Shown: one piece after another, positions 1 to 8,523 of the stretch
How positions within the stretch are numbered: position 1 is the stretch's first letter
How the letters are laid out: the number at the start of each line of letters is the position of its first letter
Origin: Aureispira anguillae
Lineage (GTDB): Bacteria; Bacteroidota; Bacteroidia; Chitinophagales; Saprospiraceae
DNA length: 64,000 nucleotides
Direction: 5' to 3'
NCBI RefSeq assembly: GCF_026000115.1
Contig: NZ_AP026867.1
Location: forward strand, 5,929,001 to 5,993,000
Made by a program: the position numbers and the translations under genes
The notes under the pieces: model-generated
What the model saw: only the letters and a program-made list of their open reading frames with translations
Told to the model about the DNA's origin: nothing
Database searches by the model: none

Positions 1-557
1 GAGATGCTGCCAAAAAAGAAGTATTTGTAGTAGATGAGCCAAAAGAGGACTTGATGTCATTTAAAGCACCACTTGCAGAGGCAACTTTTAGCCCCCAACG
101 TACTTCTTTCTTTTTGGGTTCTGTCATTTTTTGGATTTTAACTTTTTTACCCTTTTTAGGACTATTAGGGCTATTTAAGTGGAAAGAAAAACAAAATAAT
201 CTCAATAATCTCCCTATTGCTGAACAAAGGCGTAACAATGCAAGTTCAGAGGCAAGCATACGGCTTCAAAGTGCCAAACAAGCATTAATGCAAGAAAATT
301 CAAAAGACTTTTTTAATGAAATTTCAAAAGCATTACTTGGATTTATTAGCGATAAGTACAATATTCCAACGGTGGAATTAACAAAAAGTAATGTGCGCCA
401 GAAATTGATCAAACAGGAAATGTCTGTTGAAAAAATTGACTCGCTAGTGTCTATTCTCCAAACTTGTGAAATGGCACTTTTTGCAGGCTTGACCAATACA
501 GAATCTATGGAAAAAGTCTATCATGAAAGTGAGGCTTTAATCCAATTAATGAGCTAA
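1..557 (+). CDS. batD: BatD-like protein, C-terminal part (cut by left edge)
   Basis: The frame is open to the left edge (first full codon at base 3), so this is the 3' end of a longer gene; the TTG at 51 is not its start. About 185 residues are visible. An acidic stretch leads into one hydrophobic segment (around FWILTFLPFLGLLGLF), followed by a basic, helical tail of about 120 residues that should be cytoplasmic. This matches the end of Bacteroidota BatD (Aerotolerance) proteins, which have a large periplasmic beta-rich part, one membrane span and a helical C-terminus. The stop lies only 17 bases before the BatE-like gene, as in Bat operons. Bat proteins work with MoxR ATPases and VWA proteins in envelope stress; their exact role is unsettled. 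The call rests on the tail plus context, since the diagnostic N-terminal part is outside the window. Confidence 0.72.
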   Translation, partial: DAAKKEVFVVDEPKEDLMSFKAPLAEATFSPQRTSFFLGSVIFWILTFLPFLGLLGLFKWKEKQNNLNNLPIAEQRRNNASSEASIRLQSAKQALMQENSKDFFNEISKALLGFISDKYNIPTVELTKSNVRQKLIKQEMSVEKIDSLVSILQTCEMALFAGLTNTESMEKVYHESEALIQLMS

Positions 558-574
558 AATTGTTTCAACTACAA

Positions 575-1333
575 ATGGTACCCAATAACTTATTTTACCT
601 TTATAGTTTATTATTTTTTTTCGTAAGTCAGTCTGTACAAGCAGCCGACTCTACGGCAATTATCTATGCCAATGCTTTACAGGCACAAAACAACAGCCAA
701 CATCAAAAGGCGATTGAATTGTACGAACAAATATTAGATACAAAGCAAGTTTCGGCTAATCTGTACAACAATTTAGGCTTGGCTTATAATAATAATAAGC
801 AGCTTGGAATGGCCATTGTTCAATTTGAGCGAGCACTAAAGATAGCCCCTAATAACTCAGATGCACAACACAATTTATTGGCCGCTCAACAACGTATTTT
901 AGAAAATTTTAAAGCTCAAGAACCGCTATTTTTTATTCGATGGTGGAACAATACGATTCACTCCCTAAGTTCAACAAGTTGGGCTCTTGTATTCCTAACG
1001 TTTATATTCTTGGGAGCAGGGAGTCTTGGAGCATGGAAAATGACACAACAGCAATCTTTGAGAACAATTAGCATAGCCTTACTGTTTTTTGCTATTTTTC
1101 CATTAATCTGGGGCTTCCAACAAAAAGATTCTGAAAGCAATCGCTATGCTGCGATCATTGTAAAACAACAAGTAGGATTACGACCAACTCCAGCCTTATC
1201 AAGTCAAGAAATAGAATTAATCTTTGAAGGGGTTAAGGTCGTAATTATCGAAGAACAAGAAAGTTGGGTTCATATCCAACTTCCCAATAATTTAATTGGC
1301 TGGGTTCCTGCCAAAATGGTAGAGCGCATTTAA
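575..1333 (+). CDS. batE: BatE-like TPR protein with SH3-like C-terminus
   Basis: About 252 residues. I place the start at the ATG at 575, which opens directly on a signal peptide (MVPNNLFYLYSLLFFF, cleavage after VQA); a TTG at 560 would add five residues. Residues ~25-105 hold two or three TPR units (NLYNNLGLAYNNNKQLGMAI). Two membrane spans follow (near WALVFLTFIFLGAGSLG and ISIALLFFAIFPLIW). The last ~65 residues resemble a bacterial SH3 domain (VGLRPTPA ... WVHIQLPNNLIGWVPAKMVE). TPR, two spans, then SH3 is the usual order in Bacteroidota BatE. It probably assembles with BatD at the inner membrane. It follows batD at once and is probably the last gene of that operon, since a strong hairpin lies 120 bases downstream. 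Confidence 0.75.
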   Translation: MVPNNLFYLYSLLFFFVSQSVQAADSTAIIYANALQAQNNSQHQKAIELYEQILDTKQVSANLYNNLGLAYNNNKQLGMAIVQFERALKIAPNNSDAQHNLLAAQQRILENFKAQEPLFFIRWWNNTIHSLSSTSWALVFLTFIFLGAGSLGAWKMTQQQSLRTISIALLFFAIFPLIWGFQQKDSESNRYAAIIVKQQVGLRPTPALSSQEIELIFEGVKVVIIEEQESWVHIQLPNNLIGWVPAKMVERI

Positions 1334-1450
1334 AAAATCATTACTGAAATTCCCCTTTTATGCGATTGATAAAAGTAATTTTGTGCTGGATAGCGCCACT
1401 CTTCAACTGATAAATAGTCACTCTTTGGGTTTGAAATCAAATCTGTAAAC

Positions 1451-1484
1451 AAGAAAAGCCTATCTGTACAGATAGGCTTTTCTT
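1451..1484. terminator. Bidirectional hairpin between batE and the cold-shock gene
   Basis: A perfect 34-base palindrome with two 17-base arms (AAGAAAAGCCTATCTGT and its complement). The A-rich and T-rich ends let it serve as a terminator in both directions. It lies between convergent genes, as expected. Confidence 0.85.
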
Positions 1485-1507
1485 ATCGATTACTTAAAAA
1501 GTAATAA

Positions 1508-1699
1508 TTAAGCTAATTTTACTTCTACAGCATTTAGCCCTTTTCTACCTTCTTCAGTTTCGTAATTTACTTTATCGCCTTCACGAATATCGTCGATTAG
1601 TCCATTTACATGTACAAATACATCTTTACCTCCATCGTCTGGTGTAATAAATCCGTATCCTTTTGATTCATTGAAGAATTTAACTGTTCCGTTGTTCAT
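1508..1699 (-). CDS. Cold-shock domain protein (CspA family)
   Basis: Taken from the second of two adjacent ATG codons (1702 and 1699), the product has 63 residues starting [18 protein letters not shown]. This is the full length of a single cold-shock domain. RNP1 (KGYGFI) and RNP2 (VFVHV) are both present, so it should bind single-stranded RNA or DNA as a chaperone. The frame stays open upstream for 38 codons, but that part is AT-rich and unlike any Csp, so it is read as leader. It stands alone and is convergent with batE. A long AT-rich 5' leader would fit cold regulation, but nothing specific could be read there. Confidence 0.93.
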   Translation of the reverse strand: MNNGTVKFFNESKGYGFITPDDGGKDVFVHVNGLIDDIREGDKVNYETEEGRKGLNAVEVKLA

Positions 1700-1702
1700 C
1701 AT

Positions 1703-2121
1703 TAAAAATTTAAAATAAATAAAGCACGAAAGTAACCTTATATATTGATAACTTCTAATTTTAGGAAAAAAAAAAAGCAGTTCTGGGGTATTTAATAAAT
1801 ATTTGGAAATCATTTTTTTATATTTTTTTTTAACTTTGTCCCTTTTTATTCCATTTCAAGATCTTACCGTGCTATTTTTTATTCCATTAAAACAATATTA
1901 TTCTTATAAAGATCTGTTTTGGTACATTTGCCAAAATTTGACTGGATTATAAATACTATTTATCCATTTTTTTTAGCATATTACTATAACAATAAGAACC
2001 AAGTATAAGAAAAGAAACCCATTGTTTGCAAAAAAAAAATTAAAGGACTCTTTTGAGTTCCAACACATAAGATCCCCCTTAAATTAATTTAAGCGGCATA
2101 CTTACACTCAATTAAGATACA
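1703..2121. other. AT-rich intergenic region between divergent csp and ggt-like genes
   Basis: No coding frame is supported. The stretch is very AT-rich with several A and T runs. A TAACTTTG string at 1831-1838 fits the Bacteroidota -7 box TAnnTTTG on the plus strand, but it lies almost 290 bases before the next gene, so its meaning is open. Confidence 0.5.
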
Positions 2122-3576
2122 ATGTCAGATGGAATAATTGCTGCAGGGCATGAACAAACCGCCCATGCTGCTGCCTTAATATTAAAAGATGGCGGCAACG
2201 CCTTTGATGCTGCAATTGCAGCTTTTTTCACTTCCTTTATTAGTGAACCATGTATGAGTTCTCCAGGAGGAGGAGCCTTTGCTAATATATTAACTGCAAC
2301 AGGGCAATCTGTTTTTTTAGATTGTTTTTGCCAAACTCCTCAAAAGAAACGACCTATTTCGGAAATAGATTTTGGACCTATGGTTGTTAATTTTGGCTCT
2401 ACGACCGAAACCTTTCATGTTGGAATGGGATCCATTGCTGTGCCTGGCATTATAGCAGGGATTTATTATATACATGAACATTTTGCAACTAGACCCATGT
2501 CCGTCTTGGTACAACCTGCCCTAGATATTGCACGAAATGGAGTTGTCATGAATAATTTTCAGTTCTTTGACATTCGGGTTTTAAAAGCAATCATTACCAA
2601 AGAAGCAGAAGCTCGCCAAATTTTTTACCCCAAGGGAGAACCCTTACCAGTTGGTAGCATTTTGCGTATGCCTGCAATGGCTGATTATTTAGAATTTTTG
2701 ATAAAAGAGGGCAAAAGAGAATTTTATGAAGGGGAATTTGCCAAGCAATTAGTTCTTGATAGTCAAAACAAAGGCGGTTTCTTGACCATGGGCGATATGC
2801 AGAATTATACGGTTAATGTAACCAAGCCGCTCTCCTTCTCTTATAGAGATCGGACGATTTTAACCAATCCTCTTCCTAGTATTGGCGGGACACTTCTTGG
2901 TTTGGTATTACGCAAATTAGAAAAACAATTCCAGAACAACTACCAACCCTTTAGCCCTCAACACGTTCAAACACTCCAACAAATTATAGATGAGGTATTC
3001 CGTATTGAACGAACCGTAACGAATTTAGACAAAAAATGGGGCAGCACCTCTCATTTTAATATCGTAGACAAAAAAGGAAATGCCATTAATATTACCATGT
3101 CTAATGGTGAAGGTTGTGGCTATATGGTTCCTGGCACCAACATAATGATGAATAATATGCTTGGTGAGGCCGCACTGCTCCCCAACGGTTTTCATTCTTG
3201 GACACCCAATACTCGACTGTCTTCAATGATGTCACCTACTATCGTTTTGGATGCACAGAAAAATTTTGAAATTGCAACAGGAACAGGAGGAGCCAGTAGA
3301 ATACCAGCAGCAATTGCACAGGTATTGCATTATTTAATTGATTTTAAAATGGATTTGCACGAGGCTGTTCATGCGGCTAGATTGCACAACGAACATTTAG
3401 AATTAAACCTAGAGCCTGACTTTGTTGGAAAACATCGCTCTCAAGAATTGCTTAAAGTAGTCAATTGGGAGGAACCAGCTATGTTTTTTGGAGGAGTACA
3501 CACCATCCAACGCAAAGGAAAAAAGCTTTATGCGGCGGCAGATAATCGTAGAGAGGGCTTTGCCTTAGAAGTTTAA
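2122..3576 (+). CDS. ggt: Gamma-glutamyltranspeptidase-family protein
   Basis: 484 residues of the GGT (Ntn-hydrolase) fold, which cleaves gamma-glutamyl bonds such as in glutathione. The N-terminal block (HEQTAHAAALILKDGGNAFD), the SSPGGGAF motif near 46-53 and the autoprocessing site near GSTSHFNIVD are present. Thr309 in S-T-S-H-F aligns with the catalytic Thr of the usual T-T-H-[FY], which becomes the new N-terminus of the small subunit. The C-terminal GTGGASRIP block is also there. At 484 residues it is shorter than typical periplasmic GGTs (about 550-580). It has no signal peptide, so it looks cytoplasmic, and its substrate may differ from glutathione. It stands alone between spacers of several hundred bases. 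Confidence 0.85.
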   Translation: MSDGIIAAGHEQTAHAAALILKDGGNAFDAAIAAFFTSFISEPCMSSPGGGAFANILTATGQSVFLDCFCQTPQKKRPISEIDFGPMVVNFGSTTETFHVGMGSIAVPGIIAGIYYIHEHFATRPMSVLVQPALDIARNGVVMNNFQFFDIRVLKAIITKEAEARQIFYPKGEPLPVGSILRMPAMADYLEFLIKEGKREFYEGEFAKQLVLDSQNKGGFLTMGDMQNYTVNVTKPLSFSYRDRTILTNPLPSIGGTLLGLVLRKLEKQFQNNYQPFSPQHVQTLQQIIDEVFRIERTVTNLDKKWGSTSHFNIVDKKGNAINITMSNGEGCGYMVPGTNIMMNNMLGEAALLPNGFHSWTPNTRLSSMMSPTIVLDAQKNFEIATGTGGASRIPAAIAQVLHYLIDFKMDLHEAVHAARLHNEHLELNLEPDFVGKHRSQELLKVVNWEEPAMFFGGVHTIQRKGKKLYAAADNRREGFALEV

Positions 3577-3609
3577 CGAAGTCTTAAAGGCTTATTCCAT
3601 ATTTTTTAC

Positions 3610-3617
3610 TATTTTTG
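3610..3617 (+). promoter_or_regulatory. Possible -7 box (TATTTTTG) for ricT-gldH
   Basis: It fits TAnnTTTG on the correct strand, about 230 bases before ricT. No good TTTG -33 element is seen. A small CATAC/GTATG hairpin with a T-rich loop follows within about 10 bases, so this could equally be the end of the preceding transcript. Confidence 0.25.
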
Positions 3618-3850
3618 TAAGTCATACTTTTTTTTGTATGAACGCAGTACCGTGTAATTTAAGGTTTCTTTTGATTTATATTATACACTACTAAGGAGCA
3701 ATTAACACATGCTCAACAACAACAAAAGACAGCATCTCATTAGTTGCAATACAAATATGGCTAACGAATATTGCACTTGATTTTTTTAGGATGCTACTTA
3801 ATTATCAAATCTAACAAGTTGGATATAACTTGTGCTAATATATATATGGA

Positions 3851-5389
3851 ATGGGATGTTCGAGCTGTTCGAGTGGTGCTGATGGTACACCTCAAGGTTG
3901 TGGAAACAAAGGGGGCTGTTCTTCGGGAAGTTGCAACAAATTAAATTCTTTTGATTGGTTATCTCATATTGAGTTGCCCGACTACGGAAATTACGACTTA
4001 GTCGAAGTCAGTTTTAAAAACGGCGCTAGAAAAGAAATTTATAAAAAACCCGAATTTGTCCATATCTCAACGGGAGACATGGTTGCTGTAGAAAGTACGG
4101 CTAGTGGTTACGATATAGGTGAAGTGTCTCTTATGGGGGAATTGGTTCTTTTGCAACTAAAAAAACACCGCATAAAAGACAATGCTGTCTTGCCCAATAT
4201 CTTGCGAATAGCCAATGAACGAGATTTAGAACGTCTAAACAATGCCCGTGAATCTGAACGTGAAGCAATGATTCGTGCTCGTGTTATCGTTCGGGATTTA
4301 GGCTTAGAAATGAAAATTGGTGATGTTGAATATCAAGGCGACAAACGCAAGATTACCTTTTATTATACTGCGGATGGGCGAGTTGATTTTCGAGAATTAA
4401 TTCGAGTATTTGCTAGAGAGTACAAAGTTAAGATCGAAATGCGCCAAATTGGTGCTCGTCAAGAGTCTGCTCGAATTGGGGGGATTGGTTCTTGTGGTCG
4501 TGAATTGTGCTGTTCTACTTGGTTGACAAATTTCAAATCTGTTTCAACGGTTGCTGCTCGTTATCAAAATTTAGCCATCAATCAATCTAAACTTTCGGGA
4601 CAATGTGGACGGTTAAAATGCTGCCTCAATTATGAATTAAATACTTATCTAGAGGTTTTACAGGAGTTTCCCAAAAATGTGAATAGCATAAAAACAAAAA
4701 AGGGAAATGCAACGCTAATCAAAACAGATATTTTTAAACGTATCATGTATTTTGCTTATCGTACAGAATTTGGAATTTCAGAAATTCACCAACTTTCAGT
4801 TGAGCAAGTAAAAGAGCTTCATGAACAAAACAAAAAAGGTGTTTTACCAGAAGACCTTAAGGATGTCAGCCGACCCAATGATTTTATAGAAGAAAAAGAA
4901 GAGATTGGTTTTGTGGATGGTGCTGGAAGTCTAGAACTCAAACAACTAGAAAAGAAAAAGCGTAGCAGAAATCGCAACAAGAATAAAAATAGAAACAAAC
5001 AAAACCAAAATCAAAACGGAGCTCAAAAACCACATAAAAAAACACCAAAGAGTTCCAATAGAACAAAGCCGACCAATAAAACAGGGAATCAGAACAAAAA
5101 CACGCATTCAACCAAGCATAAAAAGCCTGCTAATAATTCTAAACAGAAATCTAAGGGCTTACAAAATAAAACAACCAATAAATCAGTTTCTAATAAGCCG
5201 CAAGATTCGAACAAAAACAATGTTAAGCAATCTCCTGTAGGCAACAAAAACAATGCTTCCGTTAATAACTCCAAGGCAAAAAGTAAAAATACCTCAAGGA
5301 ATCGCAATAGGAATAGGAACAGAAGAAAAAATCAATCACCTAAGTCTAATAACAATGCCAATAATAACAAGTCATCTAAAAAGGAATAA
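3851..5389 (+). CDS. ricT: PSP1/RicT-like protein with long basic Asn/Lys tail
   Basis: 512 residues. The N-terminus is Cys-rich (MGCSSCSS ... GCSSGSC) as in Bacteroidota PSP1-domain proteins. Residues ~40-330 form the PSP1 region, including the cysteine motifs GSCGRELCCS and QCGRLKCCLNYE. In the B. subtilis relative YaaT/RicT, such cysteines contribute to an iron-sulfur complex that affects RNase Y-dependent RNA processing and development. The last ~140 residues are low-complexity, rich in Asn, Lys, Arg and Gln, and probably disordered and nucleic-acid binding. The gene comes directly before gldH and overlaps its likely start, a pairing common in Bacteroidota. The exact function in this phylum is not established. 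Confidence 0.8.
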   Translation: MGCSSCSSGADGTPQGCGNKGGCSSGSCNKLNSFDWLSHIELPDYGNYDLVEVSFKNGARKEIYKKPEFVHISTGDMVAVESTASGYDIGEVSLMGELVLLQLKKHRIKDNAVLPNILRIANERDLERLNNARESEREAMIRARVIVRDLGLEMKIGDVEYQGDKRKITFYYTADGRVDFRELIRVFAREYKVKIEMRQIGARQESARIGGIGSCGRELCCSTWLTNFKSVSTVAARYQNLAINQSKLSGQCGRLKCCLNYELNTYLEVLQEFPKNVNSIKTKKGNATLIKTDIFKRIMYFAYRTEFGISEIHQLSVEQVKELHEQNKKGVLPEDLKDVSRPNDFIEEKEEIGFVDGAGSLELKQLEKKKRSRNRNKNKNRNKQNQNQNGAQKPHKKTPKSSNRTKPTNKTGNQNKNTHSTKHKKPANNSKQKSKGLQNKTTNKSVSNKPQDSNKNNVKQSPVGNKNNASVNNSKAKSKNTSRNRNRNRNRRKNQSPKSNNNANNNKSSKKE

Positions 5390-5867
5390 GCTCATATTGG
5401 GTTGGTTACAATATAGTCTATGGTCTTTTGTCTTGGTTTTATGTTTTTCTTTAGTGAGTTGCAATACTATTTATGATGAAACGGTAACGATAGAAAATAG
5501 TCAATGGTCAGATGATACTGCAATTCCTTTTGAATTCGAGATTCAAGATACTTCAAAATACTATGACCTTTTTCTAGAAGTTAATCACAGTATTGATTAT
5601 CCCTACCAAAACATCTATTGTTGGGTAGAAACCTTTGAGTTAGGGACTTCGATTCGAAAAGACCAATGTTCTCTAGAATTAGCTAATGCTAAAGGGAAAT
5701 GGCTCGGAGCTTGTAATGCTGAAACTTGCGATCGAAAAATTCCTTTTATTATTAATACAAAATTTAATAATGTAGGGAAATACAAAATCATACTGACCCA
5801 AAACACACGCAATGCGATCCTAAAAGATATCAATGGTCTTAGATTGTTAATTACAGAAGCTACCTAA
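5355..5867 (+). CDS. gldH: Gliding motility lipoprotein GldH
   Basis: I start at the ATG at 5355 (170 residues), which overlaps the end of ricT by 35 bases. The frame is open further upstream into ricT, but that part reads as a ricT shadow; a TTG at 5397 is another option. A hydrophobic segment ends in the lipobox LVSC (Cys36), so this is an outer-membrane-targeted lipoprotein. The body (SQWSDDTAIPFEFEIQDTSKY, then a WVETFE region) resembles GldH, a lipoprotein needed for gliding and linked to the T9SS machinery. The length is close to known GldH (about 155-165). A hairpin follows 15 bases after the stop. Annotation rests on fold-like similarity and the ricT context. Confidence 0.78.
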   Translation: MPIITSHLKRNKLILGWLQYSLWSFVLVLCFSLVSCNTIYDETVTIENSQWSDDTAIPFEFEIQDTSKYYDLFLEVNHSIDYPYQNIYCWVETFELGTSIRKDQCSLELANAKGKWLGACNAETCDRKIPFIINTKFNNVGKYKIILTQNTRNAILKDINGLRLLITEAT

Positions 5868-5882
5868 ATAGTGAGCCTGTTA

Positions 5883-5910
5883 AAAGTCTCTATTCTTATT
5901 TAGGGACTTT
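5883..5910 (+). terminator. Hairpin after gldH
   Basis: 10-base arms (AAAGTCTCTA and TAGGGACTTT, one wobble pair) with an 8-base loop. The T-tract behind it is weak, so termination is likely but not certain. Confidence 0.6.
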
Positions 5911-5952
5911 ATTTAAGTTTACAAAAAAATCAAGCATTCGAAATTGATTCGA

Positions 5953-5960
5953 TACCTTTG
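5953..5960 (+). promoter_or_regulatory. -7 box TACCTTTG before the acyltransferase
   Basis: Exact match to the Bacteroidota TAnnTTTG element, 63 bases before the ATG at 6024, implying a start of transcription near 5967. The same TACCTTTG octamer precedes panD. No clean TTTG -33 box is visible. Confidence 0.5.
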
Positions 5961-6023
5961 TCCTTTATTGTATCTCTCGGCTATATACAATAGTCGATAC
6001 TCCCTCCCCTTAAACAAAATAAA

Positions 6024-7055
6024 ATGAGGAAGAAAGGCTTAGACCTACTCAGAGCAATAGCAGTTATTTTAGTCTTGTTTCGGCATAGTAACTTAGACCA
6101 TAGTAGTCTTAAAGATTTTGGTTGGTTAGGCGTAGATTTATTTTTTGTATTAAGTGGTTTCTTAATTTCAGGATTATTATTCAAGGAATACAAAGCGCAC
6201 AACAGCATAAACATCAAGCGTTTTTTGATAAGAAGGTCTTTCAAAATATTTCCTCCTTTTTATTTTTTTCTATTGACGACCCTCAGCTTAAACTATTTTT
6301 ATGGGATTCAGCACGATTGGATTAAAATTGTTTCAGAGCTTTTTTACTTGCAAAGTTATGCTCCTACGATTTGGATTCATACTTGGTCACTTGCTGTAGA
6401 AGAACATTTTTACTTGAGCTTTTCGATTATTATGTGTAGTCTCTCTAGAAAAAAATGGGTTCATAAAAAGAAGTACTTTATTGGCAGCTTATTGTTTCTT
6501 ATTTTATTTAGCTTTTTGATACGATTAGAAGCCTCCTATCCACATCGGTACGATGCTTATTTTAGCTTTCTGAAAACGCATCTTCGAGCAGATGGAATAC
6601 TAATGGGAGTCCTCTTGTCCTATTTGTATCACTTTACGAATTGGACAAACCATTTGCGTCGAAACAAATCAATAAGCTTATTGATAAGCCTATTATTAAT
6701 CAGTCCAGGTTTATATTTTAAAGCTGGCAGCTTTTTTATGAACACCCTTGGTTTAACAAGCGTAAATCTAGGTTTTGCAGGGCTTGTTTTTCTTTCATTG
6801 GATATCGAACAATATTTAGAGCACAGAATATTTAAATATCTTAAGCTCCCCATCGAATTATTTTGCTTTATTGGCATCAATTCATATTCTATTTATCTGT
6901 GGCACATGAATTCAAAAAAAATAATTTATACATCCTTTGATTATAGCCCTAGTGTTTTGTTATTTTTATACCTTCTATTGTCCATCTTTTTAGGCATACT
7001 TATGTCTTATTTGATTGAAAAAACATCGCTAAAATTAAGAGATAGTTTGTTTTAA
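6024..7055 (+). CDS. Acyltransferase family 3 membrane protein (OafA/YrhL-like)
   Basis: 343 residues and about ten hydrophobic segments. The N-terminus has the family signature: Arg in LLRAIAVILVLFRH, the paired His, then GWLGVDLFFVLSGFLI. A second signature, WSLAVEEHFYL, is near residue 121. These enzymes are integral membrane O-acyltransferases that move acetyl or other acyl groups onto envelope sugars, lipids or peptides. There is no SGNH domain attached. No glycan gene cluster surrounds it, so the acceptor cannot be inferred. It appears to be transcribed alone from the box at 5953. Confidence 0.85.
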   Translation: MRKKGLDLLRAIAVILVLFRHSNLDHSSLKDFGWLGVDLFFVLSGFLISGLLFKEYKAHNSINIKRFLIRRSFKIFPPFYFFLLTTLSLNYFYGIQHDWIKIVSELFYLQSYAPTIWIHTWSLAVEEHFYLSFSIIMCSLSRKKWVHKKKYFIGSLLFLILFSFLIRLEASYPHRYDAYFSFLKTHLRADGILMGVLLSYLYHFTNWTNHLRRNKSISLLISLLLISPGLYFKAGSFFMNTLGLTSVNLGFAGLVFLSLDIEQYLEHRIFKYLKLPIELFCFIGINSYSIYLWHMNSKKIIYTSFDYSPSVLLFLYLLLSIFLGILMSYLIEKTSLKLRDSLF

Positions 7056-7113
7056 ATCGTATATAATAAGCACGATAATCCACTAATTATATAGCATCAA
7101 AAATAATTGCGCA

Positions 7114-8154
7114 GTGAAAATATTACCTAACCTTCATCTTGGTTTTATTCTAATTATTCTATTACTCAACGCTAGTTGCGAACCACCTAAGCCAAACCCT
7201 GATCCAATTGACCCTATCACCTCAGAAATTAGTGTTCCTGATTTTAGTGGCGATAGTGCCTATCAATTTGTGCAAAAACAAGTAGATTTTGGTCCACGTA
7301 TTCCAGAAACTCCAGCGCACAAAGCTTGTTCAGAATGGCTAAAAAGTAAATTAGAATCTTATGGTTGGACCGTTCAATTTCAAGATGCAGAGATTAATGG
7401 TTTTGATCGCAAACCAATGAACATAAGAAATATTATTGCCAGTTATAAACCAGAGCACGATGAAAAAGTCTTGCTTTGTGCTCATTGGGATACTCGACGA
7501 ATGGCAGACCAAGATACGGTTCGTAAAGACGAACCTATACTCGGTGCTGATGATGGAGGAAGCGGTGTTGGAGTTCTTTTAGAATTGGCTCGTGTAGTTA
7601 GTGAAAATCCATTAAACGCAGGGGTAGAAATTGTTTTCTTTGATGCAGAAGATCAGGGCGAATCGGGATCACCTAGACCAGCAGAGCAAACTTGGTGCTT
7701 GGGAGCTCAATATTGGAGCAGAAACCAACACCCTATGGTTGTCCGTCCTCGTTTTGGAATCTTGTTAGATATGGTCGGTCGCACAGGTGCTCAATTCCCT
7801 AAAGAGGGTGTTTCGCTAGATAGAGCTGGGCAAATTGTTAATATTGTTTGGAATCAGGCCTTGAATTTGGGATTAAATGGGCTATTTGTAAAAGAAAAAG
7901 ACGACGATCTAATTGATGACCATGTTTATGTAAACGACATTGCAGGAATTCCTACCATTGACATTATTAACCGTCCTGTTCTACGCAACCAAGATGGTCT
8001 TGTCATTATGAATCAGCAAGAGAATAGACCAGAAAGACATTTTGGCGACCACTGGCATACGCATCGTGATAACATGGATATTATTGATCGCCATACTCTA
8101 GGAGCCGTTGGTGAAGTATTACTCCATGTGCTTTATAAGGAAGTAGCAGAGTAA
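7114..8154 (+). CDS. M28-family glutaminyl cyclase-like lipoprotein
   Basis: 346 residues from a GTG start. The signal peptide ends in NASC (Cys22), so it is a lipoprotein. The metal-site blocks of the M28/type II glutaminyl cyclase fold are visible: AHWDTR (His124, Asp126), GADDGGSG (Asp146, Asp147) and FFDAEDQG (Glu179, Asp180), followed by a W-C-L-G-A-Q-Y-W segment and a His-rich HFGDHWHTHRDN near the end. Bacteroidota carry animal-type zinc glutaminyl cyclases that turn N-terminal Gln into pyroglutamate on exported proteins. The long insert after DAEDQG and the WCLGAQYW segment favour cyclase over aminopeptidase, but a peptidase role is not excluded. Several predicted exported proteins in this window start with Gln after cleavage, which fits. 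Confidence 0.78.
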   Translation: MKILPNLHLGFILIILLLNASCEPPKPNPDPIDPITSEISVPDFSGDSAYQFVQKQVDFGPRIPETPAHKACSEWLKSKLESYGWTVQFQDAEINGFDRKPMNIRNIIASYKPEHDEKVLLCAHWDTRRMADQDTVRKDEPILGADDGGSGVGVLLELARVVSENPLNAGVEIVFFDAEDQGESGSPRPAEQTWCLGAQYWSRNQHPMVVRPRFGILLDMVGRTGAQFPKEGVSLDRAGQIVNIVWNQALNLGLNGLFVKEKDDDLIDDHVYVNDIAGIPTIDIINRPVLRNQDGLVIMNQQENRPERHFGDHWHTHRDNMDIIDRHTLGAVGEVLLHVLYKEVAE

Positions 8155-8523
8155 ACTAGGTTGGGTATTAGATACAAATAACCATCGATTAGCGTTAAAT
8201 TTTTCTATTTCATTGCAAACTTTCTTAAGTATTATTAACTTAATAATTCAACCAAAAAACTTGCAGTGTAAATTTAACAAGCATCTAAAAACTTTGTTTG
8301 CTTATAATAGTTGGTACTTTTAAGCATAAACACTAATTTGCAGGTTCTAATAAGTTACAAAAAAAACTTATAAGTCAGTTCCTATACAAAGGAAAATTAT
8401 TATACTGTGTGAAGTTGCCAAAGATAAAACGGAGAAAAGGTAAGCCTTATTTTAACCTTAGCGTATTTCTGGAGCAACTTCTAACTATTAATCTGTTATT
8501 TCACCCGATAAAGAAATCGAATA
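8155..8523. other. Intergenic leader region of the HMG-CoA reductase gene
   Basis: No coding frame is supported across this stretch. It is AT-rich in its first 250 bases and contains the stem-loop entered separately at 8411-8481. Confidence 0.5.
8411..8481 (+). promoter_or_regulatory. Foldable leader element before HMG-CoA reductase
   Basis: Perfect 8-base outer arms (GAAGTTGC at 8411-8418 and GCAACTTC at 8474-8481) enclose a second, nearly complementary pair (AAGGTAA at 8437-8443 and TTAACCTT at 8452-8459). The structure ends 42 bases before the ATG. It is not followed by a T-tract, so it is not a standard terminator. It could be a regulatory leader, or chance in AT-rich DNA. Confidence 0.35.

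Noticed and set aside
51-557. TTG at 51 as the start of a complete 168-residue gene
   Set aside because: The frame is open to the left edge with plausible coding sequence, and the product is the tail of a BatD-like protein.
5253-5354. Longer gldH start inside ricT
   Set aside because: The extra residues lie in the ricT tail in another frame and would put the lipobox over 60 residues from the start.
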